Origin: Solibacillus merdavium
Lineage (GTDB): Bacteria > Bacillota > Bacilli > Bacillales_A > Planococcaceae
Direction: 5' to 3'
Assembly: GCF_014836935.1 (NCBI RefSeq)
Contig: NZ_JACSPW010000005.1
Span: 62,001-126,000, forward strand
DNA length: 64,000 nt
Part shown: one piece after another, positions 1 to 9,222 of the stretch
Layout: every line of letters starts with the position of its first letter
How positions within the stretch are numbered: position 1 is the first letter of the stretch
Made by a program: the position numbers and the translations under genes
The notes under the pieces: generated by a model
What the model was told of the DNA's origin: nothing
Databases searched by the model: none
The model's input: the letters and a program-made list of their open reading frames with translations, nothing else

Positions 1-2
1 TT

Positions 3-1112
3 CAAATAGTCCCTAATTATGATCCAATAGAAAGTGTAAGCGAGAATGAAATTGAGGCACGTTATTTAACGCGTCAGGAGTTTCTGGATGGAATCGAAGG
101 GCAGGATTTAAATGGCGCACATCCTTCTTTACTGTATGCGATCGATGTCTTTAAAGCCATTAATCCTATCGATAAAGGAAGATTAGACGCTTTAGAAGAA
201 GGGGATTTAACAAAATATGCTGAATTGACGCGTGATTGGTATTATATAACGAACGCCACTACATATAGAAATGAATTATTTTCATATAACCCTAAGTACT
301 TTATTAACAATAAAGGGTATGCTGATGAAGATGCCTTTTATGCTTATTTAGAGCAAGCGGCTCGCTATGATGCTTATTCGAAAGCAGATTTTGATTTAAC
401 TATTGATGCATTTGAACAAAGGACAGCATTTCAAACATTGGAACGACTTTTAAAAGAAATTCTACCAATCATCCTATTTGTTTGTGTCTTGCTTTTGGCT
501 GTAGATATCGTAACTAAAGATCGACGACATTCATCCATTATAAAAGGAATTCCTATAAATGACTGGAGAAAGCTGCTTGTCAAAATGATTGTCGTGTTTA
601 TAGGTTCCTGTGCTTTACTTGTTCCATTAGGATTAGGTTTCCTTGTTATAGGCTTCCAAAATAGCTTTGGACATCTCCATTTACCATCGCCAGAATATGC
701 AGCTCATTTAGAATACTTAAAAGATGGCAAATTTGAAATGATGACATTATCTCAATTTTTATCGAAATCAGCCATTTTACTTTTTGTATGGATTATTGTC
801 ATTATAAGTGGCGCGGTTTTATTAAGTCTTATATTTCGTCAAGAAATGGTTAACTTATTTGCTGGCTTACTACTTATTTTTGGAGAAAATATTTATTTCA
901 GCCGTAAGGTGGGGAATTTCTGGGATGTACAAAACTTTCCGACGTCATATATTCAAGTGGGACAAATCATATCTAAACAGCGAAATTTCTATTACCTTAA
1001 TAATTATTTAGATTGGGGATTAGCCTTACAATTATTGGTCACAATAGTAGTCGTAATAATTATTTCCATGTTCTTTATTACAACAAATAAACGATACAAG
1101 CTTATAAAATAA
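3..1112 (+). CDS. ABC-2 type permease, 5' truncated by window edge
   Basis: The frame is open from base 3 to the TAA at 1110-1112, so the gene starts upstream of the window; the TTG at 225 is only the first start-like codon inside it. About 369 residues are visible: a long charged extracytoplasmic segment, then roughly five or six hydrophobic segments, among them one near the middle preceding a short KDRRH loop. That layout (a large loop after a first, unseen helix, then a membrane bundle) is typical of bacterial ABC-2 type export permeases, in which this subunit forms the membrane channel with a separate ATPase. Downstream lies a long gene-poor stretch, so it is the last gene of its operon. 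The substrate cannot be told. The family call is an inference from topology. Confidence 0.6.
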   Translation, partial: QIVPNYDPIESVSENEIEARYLTRQEFLDGIEGQDLNGAHPSLLYAIDVFKAINPIDKGRLDALEEGDLTKYAELTRDWYYITNATTYRNELFSYNPKYFINNKGYADEDAFYAYLEQAARYDAYSKADFDLTIDAFEQRTAFQTLERLLKEILPIILFVCVLLLAVDIVTKDRRHSSIIKGIPINDWRKLLVKMIVVFIGSCALLVPLGLGFLVIGFQNSFGHLHLPSPEYAAHLEYLKDGKFEMMTLSQFLSKSAILLFVWIIVIISGAVLLSLIFRQEMVNLFAGLLLIFGENIYFSRKVGNFWDVQNFPTSYIQVGQIISKQRNFYYLNNYLDWGLALQLLVTIVVVIIISMFFITTNKRYKLIK

Positions 1113-1745
1113 GCGGAACACTTCGTTGAATCCGTCAATCAAATGAATATTTAATGATAATGAGGGTTAGATTAAAAAAAGAAATGAATGCTATATCAAA
1201 TATTTAATTAAAAGCAATGTTTAATAGACAGGACTTGTTGGTTGTCTAAAAAGAAAGCAAGAAGTCTTGTTGTAAATGGACAAGAAGTTCTCTAGTTTTT
1301 TATATCAAGCTCTATAAATTTTTCGATTTAAACATTAAAATTGAAGAGGAATTGGTATTAAACATCAAAGACCAGACTTTCTTGTCCATGTATAAAGTTA
1401 GAAGTTACCTGAGGGAATCAGAAGGACATATAAGTCAAATCCACTTTAGGGACACGGTCATAATATATATTATAGGAAGTTACGTATCGTTTCAAAAGTA
1501 TACTTATAACAGTGAGACGGAATGAGAAATTTAGGCTTGAATTAGCTGAATTTATTTTAAGTCTAAATTCAGCTAATTCAAGGTGTTTTTTATTTAATTA
1601 AATTTTTAATTGTATATGCTATTTTAAGCAATTAAATCTAACTTGCAATTTATGTGCAGCAACACTCTAAAATCTAGTTAACTTAATTTAAAAATAAAGT
1701 TATCGAACTTCAAGCTGTTGGAACAAACTTTCTCGATCATTTTCA
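1113..1745. other. Gene-poor stretch
   Basis: About 630 bases without a convincing gene. Short broken frames occur around 1276-1400 (one starts Met-Asp-Lys-Lys-Phe and stops after 13 codons), which may be decayed coding sequence. The only strong structure is the inverted repeat at 1536-1582, listed separately. Confidence 0.5.
1536..1592 (+). terminator. Perfect 19-bp inverted repeat with T-tract
   Basis: The arms 1536-1554 and 1564-1582 are perfect reverse complements with a 9-base loop, followed on the plus strand by GTG and a run of T. It resembles an intrinsic terminator, although no plus-strand gene ends within 400 bases upstream. Confidence 0.55.
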
Positions 1746-2198
1746 TCAAGTTGCTTGCTGATCTTTAATAACTAACATATTTGATTCGTCGAATTCCCAA
1801 TCTTCACCGTAAGCAACTTCCCAATAATAGCCGTCTAGGTCTGTGAAGTATCCACCGTAACCGGCCCAATCAGTATTTTTAGGCTCTTTTTGAATGGTTG
1901 CACCAGCAGATTTGGCTTTATTGATTATTTCATCAACTTCTTCAATTGATTTAGCATTATAAGCCAGTGTGATTCCTGCAAATCCACCTGGTATAGCTGG
2001 CAGATTATCTTTATTAATGTCTTTTACTAGTTCCTTCATTGGATACAATGCAATTCTAGTACCTTCATTTTTGAAGAAAATAATGGCAGGGTTGGATTCG
2101 GTTCCTCTGATCGATGTTTGGAATCCAAGACTTTTAAAAAAATTGTGTGATTTTACAATATCGTTTGTACCAAGTGTTATAAGATTTAATCTATTCAT
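1746..2198 (-). CDS. VOC family (glyoxalase/bleomycin-resistance fold) protein
   Basis: A 150-residue single-domain protein of the vicinal oxygen chelate superfamily, with two beta-alpha-beta-beta-beta modules. It opens with LNLITLGTNDIVKSHNFF and ends with the typical YFTDLDGYYWEVAYGEDWE segment, whose final Glu is a usual metal ligand of the fold. Members bind a divalent metal and act as glyoxalases, dioxygenases or drug-binding proteins; the actual substrate cannot be read from sequence. The start at 2198 is chosen because GGGGG lies 7 bases upstream of it; an in-frame ATG at 2222 would add eight residues but has no ribosome binding site. It stands alone, next to a long non-coding stretch. 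Confidence 0.8.
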   Translation of the reverse strand: MNRLNLITLGTNDIVKSHNFFKSLGFQTSIRGTESNPAIIFFKNEGTRIALYPMKELVKDINKDNLPAIPGGFAGITLAYNAKSIEEVDEIINKAKSAGATIQKEPKNTDWAGYGGYFTDLDGYYWEVAYGEDWEFDESNMLVIKDQQAT

Positions 2199-2274
2199 AG
2201 TTATCCCCCGCTTTTGATACATTTAATATTGTATTTCAACATTTTCTAAAAATCCTTTCTTCATTCGACAATAG

Positions 2275-3837
2275 CTATTTATTTTTGATTTGTATCAGCA
2301 AGCTACGGGAAACATCAATACTAATACTTTTGTCAAAAACAGTAACTTTCTTGTCCAATTGTTTTTCGATAACTGGGATATATAGCTCTATATAGGATAA
2401 TGGCAGGACTAATTTTGCTGATTTCTTAAATTGAACCTGTTTGCGGTTTGTTGTCATTTGCAACTGTATGCCTTTATTCAACTCCAGCGACACTGTCAGT
2501 TGCCGGATTGGCTCATTGATGTACAATTCCACTCCATCCGCGCTTTTAAATGCCGGTATATCATCCGTTTCACTATTAAAAGTTGCAAGGTAGCTATCAC
2601 CAAGCGACATCATAGAAACGATCGTATACCGCGCTTCATCAAATTCAGGCGTTTGTTCAGCACGTTCAGAATCATCCGTACCCGTATCAATTTCAAACAT
2701 TTCCTGTTTCCCATTAGCATACATCACTACAACCTCACTAGACGTCTTTTTAATCGCATGTATCTGATCCTTACTACATTTCGTTAATTCAGTCGTTTCT
2801 ACATCAAATGTATAAAGTGTAGCCCCATCAGAATGATTAACCATATACACAAGCCCATTCGCATACGTACAATATTGAACACGAATGTCAGCAAGCTTTT
2901 TAGTTTGCAATGTTTCAGGATCCATCGCCGTTAAATAAGCAGTTTTAGAATGCGGATAAATAAGCAGATCACCAGCAATGCACACATCATACAAATGATG
3001 CATCGCGTTAAACCGTTCACTCGTACAAGGTGGATACAGATCAAGGTCCCATTGATGATTTTTGGCAATTTGTTCATCAGTTAATAAAAAATAACGATAT
3101 CGAATTTCATGATGTTCAAACACATGGCCAATATCATCCCAAGTTACATCAATGTGATACCATTGCCCGTCAATCTCCACCATATTCCACGCATGACCGG
3201 CATCACCTTCCCCATCAGCCTTCCCTATTACATAATGACAAGGAATCTGTAACACTTCCATCATCTTTTCAAATAACAACGCATACGCCATACAAACTCC
3301 GCGCTTTTCTTTCATAAACGTAGCTACTGAAAATGGAGAACCTTTTGTATGAAGTTCATAGCTATACGTTCTGACAATATAATCATGTACCGCGATCACC
3401 TTTTGAAGTGATGACATGTTAGGTGTAGTAATATGCTGAAGCACCGATTCAACTTCTTCAAGCATCTGTTTTTCATCTTTTCGATTCATACGATAACTTA
3501 GTGTAAAATCCACCTTCACACGATTTTTGGACAAACTGCGATAACGATAACTACGATTAGCACAATGCTGTGTATAAAATGCCTTATATAAATGACTTTG
3601 TTCAAATGCATCATCTAGGATTTGATGTAATGGCTTTGGCAGGTGTCCATTAATAATCAGTGAAAACTGTTTATCTAAACGTTCCATATGCATTGTTAAC
3701 ACTGCAAGCAGCTCTTCATACGTAATTGTCGTTGTTTTAATGGATCCTCCTTTTTGTTTAAATGCTTCATAACTTATAAAATAACTTTTCACGTTTGATT
3801 CCTCATTCAATTTCATTTTCAAGTACATAAATTTCAA
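2275..3837 (-). CDS. Transglutaminase-like domain protein
   Basis: A 520-residue protein with a central transglutaminase-like (papain-fold) core. The catalytic Cys is in KRGVCMAYALLFEKMM (about residue 182), the His in GDAGHAWNMVEIDGQWYHID (about 217) and the Asp in HIDVTWDD. Family members are proteases, peptide-modifying enzymes or scaffolds. The C-terminal half lacks recognisable motifs and looks like beta-rich repeats of a propeller type, with phrases such as GDLLIYPHSKTAYLT. No signal peptide or membrane segment is visible, so it is probably cytoplasmic. The start is a TTG at 3837 with GGAAGG eight bases upstream, inside the 3' end of the GNAT gene (35-base overlap), which suggests translational coupling. 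The biological role is unknown. Confidence 0.75.
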   Translation of the reverse strand: MKFMYLKMKLNEESNVKSYFISYEAFKQKGGSIKTTTITYEELLAVLTMHMERLDKQFSLIINGHLPKPLHQILDDAFEQSHLYKAFYTQHCANRSYRYRSLSKNRVKVDFTLSYRMNRKDEKQMLEEVESVLQHITTPNMSSLQKVIAVHDYIVRTYSYELHTKGSPFSVATFMKEKRGVCMAYALLFEKMMEVLQIPCHYVIGKADGEGDAGHAWNMVEIDGQWYHIDVTWDDIGHVFEHHEIRYRYFLLTDEQIAKNHQWDLDLYPPCTSERFNAMHHLYDVCIAGDLLIYPHSKTAYLTAMDPETLQTKKLADIRVQYCTYANGLVYMVNHSDGATLYTFDVETTELTKCSKDQIHAIKKTSSEVVVMYANGKQEMFEIDTGTDDSERAEQTPEFDEARYTIVSMMSLGDSYLATFNSETDDIPAFKSADGVELYINEPIRQLTVSLELNKGIQLQMTTNRKQVQFKKSAKLVLPLSYIELYIPVIEKQLDKKVTVFDKSISIDVSRSLLIQIKNK

Positions 3838-4321
3838 CAGACTTACCTTCCATCGTAATCACCTTTTCTAGCTTCATTCCATTTTTAAGGGCGATTTGCT
3901 TTGAGCCTGTATTCCCTACCTGAATTGCCGATACATACCGTTCTAAATACATCTCTTCATCTGCATAGCCCTTTAATGCGCGCGCTGCTTCAAACCCATA
4001 CCCTTGCTGCCAATAAGCTGGTGCTATCCAGTAGCCAAGCTCCATCTCGAAAGCATCATCAATAATCTGTGCAACCAATCCTGCATGCCCTATGAATTCC
4101 CCTGTTTCTTTATGGATCAATTTATGTAAACCATAATCACCAAAGTTTCTGTATTGTTCTAGCATGCGTTCAATTAAATGCTTGGCATAAGCTTGATCTT
4201 TTACGTTACCGTCTCCGATAAACTGCATAACCCGCGCATCCGTTACAAGTGCTGTTACAACTTCTACATCTTCCAAAGTATATTGTTCAAAACGTAATCG
4301 TTCAGTTTGAAGATTTAACAT
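3803..4321 (-). CDS. GNAT N-acetyltransferase (RimJ/RimL type)
   Basis: A 172-residue acetyltransferase: TERLRFEQYTLEDVE at the N-terminus, a GNAT core with ELGYWIAPAYWQQGYGFEAARAL, where the QxxGxG/A-like turn binds acetyl-CoA, and the late motif VGNTGSKQIALKNGMKLEK. Such enzymes acetylate ribosomal proteins, amino acids or small molecules; the substrate is not predictable. The ATG at 4321 has AGGATGG six bases upstream. Its 3' end overlaps the transglutaminase-like gene, so the two form a two-gene operon. Confidence 0.85.
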   Translation of the reverse strand: MLNLQTERLRFEQYTLEDVEVVTALVTDARVMQFIGDGNVKDQAYAKHLIERMLEQYRNFGDYGLHKLIHKETGEFIGHAGLVAQIIDDAFEMELGYWIAPAYWQQGYGFEAARALKGYADEEMYLERYVSAIQVGNTGSKQIALKNGMKLEKVITMEGKSVEIYVLENEIE

Positions 4322-4773
4322 ACTTTACCATCCTTTTGACATTTATTTGCTCGACGTTTAAAAAAACACGGGATATTATAAAGTTGATATCAAATATTTA
4401 TCATTTTAATTCTTCTCCATGTTCAATAAGTGGCTTATTTTTTAAAACTACTGCTCTAATCATAACATCACTATGAAAAGAATTTTTTTTATTTTCATCA
4501 ATATCAAAATTTTATCATTTTATTGTTGTTATAGTACATACTAAACCCTCTCCATTTTATTCAACACCATCTATTATATTAGAGTAACGAAATGTAATAT
4601 CTTGCTTTATGTATATATTTTTCTTTTTAATATTTGTTTTTTGTTGATTATGAATTTGAAATAATAATTCATCAATATATTTTTACATAAAACGACTTGA
4701 ATTTTCTTCAAATAACGTATTAATTCTACTTCATACAAGGTCCTCTAATTTTAATTATTCAGAAAAATTATTA

Positions 4774-4802
4774 TTGCATTATAAAGTATTCCCTCTTACA
4801 AT
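4774..4802 (+). promoter_or_regulatory. Sigma-A promoter of first DUF485/symporter operon
   Basis: TTGCAT (4774-4779), a 17-base spacer and TACAAT (4797-4802). The predicted start is near 4809, giving a leader of about 65 bases. Confidence 0.7.
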
Positions 4803-4808
4803 GAGTAC

Positions 4809-4822
4809 TATTAACGGTTTCA
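4809..4822 (+). promoter_or_regulatory. Candidate cre (CcpA) site
   Basis: TATTAACGGTTTCA matches the Bacillus cre consensus TGWAANCGNTNWCA at all but two positions and lies at the expected transcription start, a position where CcpA represses. Carbon-catabolite control would suit an acetate-type symporter. Inference only. Confidence 0.4.
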
Positions 4823-4874
4823 AAAAGTAATATTCCGTTTAAAACAGAATAATAATTCGTAAGGGGGAATTACG

Positions 4875-5219
4875 TTGAGCAATTCAGGGGAGAAATACTC
4901 AGCGAAACACGATGCAATCAACTATGATGCAATCGATCGTATGGAAACATTCAATCAATTTGTAAAGAAGAAAAACACATTTTTATTCGGTATAACTATA
5001 ACATTTTTGACATTTTACATTTTATTACCGGTTTTGGCGTTCACACCTGTGTTACAACAGAAAGCGATTGGTAGTATAACATGGGTTTGGGTTTATTCAC
5101 TTGCCCTATTTATTATGACAATCGTGCTTTGTACACTTTACGTAAACATGGCAGCAAAGTTTGATAAAACTGCAGCAGCTGTTTTACAGGAATATAAAAA
5201 GGCAGGTGCGCAACAATGA
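4875..5219 (+). CDS. DUF485 small membrane protein (YjcH-like)
   Basis: A 114-residue protein with two membrane segments (about residues 37-57 and 75-97) between charged ends. It is the DUF485 type that almost always precedes an acetate/solute symporter gene; a role as accessory subunit or assembly factor is assumed for the family but not established. The start is a TTG at 4875 with GGGGGAAT four bases upstream. Its stop overlaps the symporter start as ATGA (5216-5219), so the two are translationally coupled. A close paralogue lies at 7236-7562. Confidence 0.85.
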   Translation: MSNSGEKYSAKHDAINYDAIDRMETFNQFVKKKNTFLFGITITFLTFYILLPVLAFTPVLQQKAIGSITWVWVYSLALFIMTIVLCTLYVNMAAKFDKTAAAVLQEYKKAGAQQ

Positions 5220-6766
5220 ACTTAGTGTCAGCAGGTTTCTTTCTAGGGATTGTCGGTTTAACATTAATCGTTACATATATTGCAGCAAAAAGAACTTCAT
5301 CTGCAAGTGACTTCTACACAGCCGGTGGTGGGTTAAAAGGTTGGCAAAACGGATTTGCCATTGCTGGGGACTATTTATCGGCAGCTGCGTTTTTAGGGGT
5401 ATCCGGTGCCATTGCATTAACGGGCTTTGATGGCTTCTTCTTCTCTGTCGGATATGTAGTAGCAAATTTAGTTCTTCTATATATAATTGCAGAACCTATG
5501 CGTAATTTAGGTCGATACACTTTAGCGGATATGCTGACAGCACGTTTCAATGAAAAGCGAATTCGTGGGGTTGCTGCGACAGGTACTATTATTATCGTAA
5601 TTTTATATATGATTGCACAGTTAGTAGGTGCAGGTGCATTAATTAAACTGTTATTCGGTATTGATTATTGGTTGGCCGTTCTTATTGTTGGAGTTATGAT
5701 GACTACATACGTATTATTCGGTGGAATGACAGCGACTAGCTGGGTTCAGATTATTAAAGCAGGTCTATTATTATTCGGTACAACATTGTTGGCATTTTTA
5801 GTATTTGCCAAGTTTGATTTTAATTTAGTGAAAATGTTTGATACAGTAAGTACAAATTACGGGGATCAGTATTTAGTTCCTGGCGTTAAATATACTTCGA
5901 CAATTGATTCGGTTTCCATGATGCTTGCATTAGTGTTAGGTACATCAGGTTTACCACATATTTTAATGCGATTCTTCACGGTTAAGGATGCTAAAACAGC
6001 ACGTCAATCAATCTCTTGGACTACTTGGATCACAGCAATTTTCTTCTCGTTAACGATTTTCTTAGGCTTTGGTGCGATGCATTTCGTAGGATTTGATGCC
6101 ATTATAGCGGAAAATTCTGCAGGTAATACAGCTGCACCACTATTAGCTGAGTTCTTAGGCGGCAATATTTTATTATCATTTATTTGTGCCGTTGCCTTTG
6201 CGACAATTTTAGCTGTAGTATCTGGACTAGTATTAACAGGTGCTTCTGCCATTTCACATGATATTTACGGTGAAATCTTAAATGATGGTAAATTGACAGA
6301 GAAACAGCAAGTATTAGCTGCTCGAATCGGTTCTATTTCAATTGCGGTAGTTTCTATTGTATTAGCATTATTTGCACAAAGCTTAAACGTATCATTCTTA
6401 GTGTCATTTGCTTTCTGTATTGGTGCTTCTGCAAACTTACCGGTTATTCTTTACACAATCTACTGGAAAAAGTTCAATGCCAATGGTGCAGTTGCTGCGA
6501 TGGTAACAGGTCTAGTTTCCTGTTTAGTATTGGGTGCACTTGGACCAAACATTTGGAGCCCTACTGGTAATGCTATTTTCGTAGGAGAGCCACTTGTAAA
6601 CTTGGCTGTACCAGCAATTATTACAATACCACTCAGCTTCATTGCCGGTTATTTAGGATCTATATTAACGGCAAATAAAGTAGAACAGTTGGAAGCAGAA
6701 CGTATTTATAAAGAAATCCGCGTGAAAGCACATACTGGTATTTCTGTACAGGATGTTTCACATTAG
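5216..6766 (+). CDS. Sodium:solute symporter, acetate/ActP type (copy 1)
   Basis: A 516-residue transporter of the solute:sodium symporter family with about 13 membrane helices. Diagnostic stretches are KRTSSASDFYTAGGGL after helix 1, AGDYLSAAAFLG (the Na+-site helix), GGMTATSWVQIIKAGLL and GLPHILMRFFTVKDA. It most resembles the ActP/YwcA branch, which takes up acetate and other short monocarboxylates, but the substrate is inferred from similarity and the DUF485 partner. It ends at the terminator at 6788-6830. The second copy (7559-9103) is similar over its whole length, with identical GGGL, AGDYLSAA and HTGISVQDVSH/QTGISVQDISH-type ends, so this is a tandem gene duplication. Confidence 0.85.
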   Translation: MNLVSAGFFLGIVGLTLIVTYIAAKRTSSASDFYTAGGGLKGWQNGFAIAGDYLSAAAFLGVSGAIALTGFDGFFFSVGYVVANLVLLYIIAEPMRNLGRYTLADMLTARFNEKRIRGVAATGTIIIVILYMIAQLVGAGALIKLLFGIDYWLAVLIVGVMMTTYVLFGGMTATSWVQIIKAGLLLFGTTLLAFLVFAKFDFNLVKMFDTVSTNYGDQYLVPGVKYTSTIDSVSMMLALVLGTSGLPHILMRFFTVKDAKTARQSISWTTWITAIFFSLTIFLGFGAMHFVGFDAIIAENSAGNTAAPLLAEFLGGNILLSFICAVAFATILAVVSGLVLTGASAISHDIYGEILNDGKLTEKQQVLAARIGSISIAVVSIVLALFAQSLNVSFLVSFAFCIGASANLPVILYTIYWKKFNANGAVAAMVTGLVSCLVLGALGPNIWSPTGNAIFVGEPLVNLAVPAIITIPLSFIAGYLGSILTANKVEQLEAERIYKEIRVKAHTGISVQDVSH

Positions 6767-6787
6767 TATTTAAATAAATATTTAATA

Positions 6788-6830
6788 GAAAACTGTCTCG
6801 AAATTTCAACATTTTCGAGCAGTTTTTTTA
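6788..6830 (+). terminator. Intrinsic terminator of first symporter operon
   Basis: Hairpin AAACTG-CTCGAAA with TTTCGAG-CAGTTT, followed by a T7 run. Confidence 0.85.
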
Positions 6831-7132
6831 TTTTTTATGCTTTCTACTTTATAAATATAATTTTCTGAATAAACTAAAAAGAATATTTTGAAAAGTAAAT
6901 TGTTTTTCGAATATTACTATTTCTTATTAAAACATATAATATTTTCTTATCATAAATTTCTGCAAAATCTCAAAATCTACTTTTTGTGATTCCATAGTAA
7001 ACGTTGCGCTGTCTACCTTTCTATCTTATAAACGAAATACAAATAACATTAATCTGTTCTGTTATGTAGCTTTTTTTCTCTATTAAACATATTTTTCCGA
7101 AAAGTTTTTTCACATAATTTTCTTAAAAAGTA

Positions 7133-7161
7133 TTGCAATTTTGTTACAGCTAAAATAGAAT
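7133..7161 (+). promoter_or_regulatory. Sigma-A promoter of second DUF485/symporter operon
   Basis: TTGCAA (7133-7138), a 17-base spacer and TAGAAT (7156-7161). The rest of the 6831-7132 gap is AT-rich with nothing recognisable. A dyad near 7170-7190 resembles one in the leader of the first copy. Confidence 0.7.
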
Positions 7162-7235
7162 GAAAATGTGAATTCCTTAAAAGAGAATTTTACGCACATT
7201 AAGCAGTAATATTAATCACAAACGGGGGAATGTTT

Positions 7236-7562
7236 ATGGGGAATAATCAAAAGCCAATTATTGATTATGAAAGAATCGCATCACAGCAATCTTTTAAACA
7301 GCTTGCAAAGAAAAAGAATGTATTTCTATGGACAATGACGGCAATCTTTTTAGCACTTTATATGTTATTACCAATCTTGACGTCATTCACTGAAATTCTA
7401 CATCAAAAAGCAATCGGCAACATTACATGGGTTTGGGTATATTCAGCTGGCCTATTCGTAATGACTTGGGGATTAGCGCACTTCTATGTAGCGCGTGCAA
7501 ACAAATTTGACTCTGAAGCAAAAGCTATTATTGCAGAGTATGAGGGAGGTAAAGGCAAATGA
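7236..7562 (+). CDS. DUF485 small membrane protein (second copy)
   Basis: A 108-residue paralogue of the protein at 4875-5219, with the same two membrane segments and shared FKQLAKKKN, QKAIGNITWVWVYS and KFDSEAKA-type stretches. The start at 7236 is preferred over the ATG at 7230 because GGGGG (7224-7228) lies seven bases upstream of the former and only one upstream of the latter. The stop overlaps the next gene as ATGA, exactly as in the first copy. Confidence 0.85.
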   Translation: MGNNQKPIIDYERIASQQSFKQLAKKKNVFLWTMTAIFLALYMLLPILTSFTEILHQKAIGNITWVWVYSAGLFVMTWGLAHFYVARANKFDSEAKAIIAEYEGGKGK

Positions 7563-9103
7563 GTTTTACAGCCATATTCTTCTTCGTAGCAATCGTAGGT
7601 TTAACTTTAGTCATTACTTGGTGGGCTTCAAAACGTACTTCAAGTGCGTCTGACTTCTATACAGCTGGCGGCGGTTTAACTGGTTGGCAAAATGGACTAG
7701 CAATTGCCGGTGACTATTTATCGGCAGCGTCATTCCTAGGTATCGCCGGTTCGATTGCATTATTCGGTTTCGATGGATTCTTCTTCTCTATCGGATACTT
7801 AGTAGCTTACTTAGTAGTTTTATACATCGTAGCTGAGCCATTACGTAACTTAGGTCGATTCACTTTGGCAGATATGATTACTGCTCGTTTCGATAAAGCA
7901 AAAGTACGTGGTACAGCAGCATTATCTACTATTACAATCGTATTATTCTACATGATCGCTCAGCTAGTTGGTGCTGGTGCCCTTATTCAATTACTATTAG
8001 GTATTGAATACTGGATGGCTGTACTTTTAGTAGGTGTCATGATGACAACATACGTATTATTTGGTGGTATGACTGCCACTTCTTGGGTACAGATTATTAA
8101 AGCAGTACTTTTAATGTTAGGTACTATTATTATCTCATTCTTAGTATTAGCAAAATTCGACTTCTCTATTGCAAACATGTTCACTCATATGACTACTGTA
8201 ACAGAGCATGGTGAAGCATATTTAAATCCTGGACTACGCTACACAAATGGTATTGATACGATTTCAATGCTTATCGCGTTAGTACTTGGTACAGCAGGTC
8301 TTCCGCATATCCTAATGCGTTTCTTCACTGTAAAAGATGCGCAAACAGCTCGTTCTTCAGTAATTTGGGCTACTTGGATTGTAGGTTTATTCTATGTATT
8401 AACAATCTTCCTTGGCTTCGGTGCTGCTGCATTCGTAGGCAGAGATGAAATCGTTGCGGCAAACCCGGCAGGTAATATGGCTGCCCCACTATTAGCTCAG
8501 GCTCTTGGTGGCGACATCCTATTCTCATTCGTATGTGCCGTAGCATTCGCGACAATCTTAGCGGTAGTAGCAGGTCTAGTACTTTCTGGTGCATCTGCCC
8601 TATCACATGATATTTATGGTCAAATTATTAAAAAGGGTAAAATCACTGAAAAAGAAGCTGTTAAGGCAGCTCGTATCGGTTCGATTATTATCTCTGTAGT
8701 ATCAATTCTTTTAGCTCTTGGTGCTCAGACGTTAAACGTAGCATTCTTAGTATCGTTAGCATTCTGTATCGCGGCATCTGCAAACCTACCAGTAATTATT
8801 TACACGATTTATTGGAAACGCTTCAATACAACAGGTGCAGTATCAGCCATGTTAACAGGTCTAGTTTCAGCATTAATTTTAGTAGCAGTGTCTCCAAACG
8901 TATGGAATCCAGTAGAAGGTAAAGCAATCTTCATAGGTGATCCGTTAATTATGTTAACGAACCCAGCGATTATTTCTGTACCACTTGGCTTCATCGGAGG
9001 ATTTATTGGTACATTAATGTCGAAAGAAATGGATGCTGCGAAATATCGTGAAGTTGAAGTTAAAGCGCAAACAGGTATTTCAGTTCAAGATATTTCACAC
9101 TAA
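7559..9103 (+). CDS. Sodium:solute symporter, acetate/ActP type (copy 2)
   Basis: A 514-residue paralogue of the symporter at 5216-6766 with the same helix pattern and motifs (KRTSSASDFYTAGGGL, AGDYLSAASFLG, GGMTATSWVQIIKA, GLPHILMRFFTVKDAQTA). Codon use seems somewhat more biased (many GTA, ACA, TTA codons), which could mean higher expression than copy 1. It is co-transcribed with its DUF485 gene and closed by a terminator at 9141-9176. Differences are spread along the protein, so the duplication is not recent. Whether the two copies differ in substrate, affinity or regulation cannot be told from sequence. Confidence 0.85.
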   Translation: MSFTAIFFFVAIVGLTLVITWWASKRTSSASDFYTAGGGLTGWQNGLAIAGDYLSAASFLGIAGSIALFGFDGFFFSIGYLVAYLVVLYIVAEPLRNLGRFTLADMITARFDKAKVRGTAALSTITIVLFYMIAQLVGAGALIQLLLGIEYWMAVLLVGVMMTTYVLFGGMTATSWVQIIKAVLLMLGTIIISFLVLAKFDFSIANMFTHMTTVTEHGEAYLNPGLRYTNGIDTISMLIALVLGTAGLPHILMRFFTVKDAQTARSSVIWATWIVGLFYVLTIFLGFGAAAFVGRDEIVAANPAGNMAAPLLAQALGGDILFSFVCAVAFATILAVVAGLVLSGASALSHDIYGQIIKKGKITEKEAVKAARIGSIIISVVSILLALGAQTLNVAFLVSLAFCIAASANLPVIIYTIYWKRFNTTGAVSAMLTGLVSALILVAVSPNVWNPVEGKAIFIGDPLIMLTNPAIISVPLGFIGGFIGTLMSKEMDAAKYREVEVKAQTGISVQDISH

Positions 9104-9140
9104 GATAATATTCCCTACTTTTCATAAGTCATAGAAAATC

Positions 9141-9176
9141 AATCAGCTTCTAACCTAGTTAGAGGCTGATTTTTTA
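9141..9176 (+). terminator. Intrinsic terminator of second symporter operon
   Basis: The AATCAGC-TTCTAAC arm pairs with GTTAGAG-GCTGATT (one G-U pair), followed by T6. Confidence 0.85.
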
Positions 9177-9222
9177 TAACGCAACTGGTCGAAATTTCAC
9201 TTATTTTTGAGGAGTGAGAGTC

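Larger units (their letters stand above)
4322..4874. other. AT-rich intergenic region with promoter of the first symporter operon
   Basis: About 550 very AT-rich bases without a supported gene. It carries the promoter, a cre-like site and the leader of the operon that starts at 4875, all at its right end; nothing else stands out. Confidence 0.6.
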
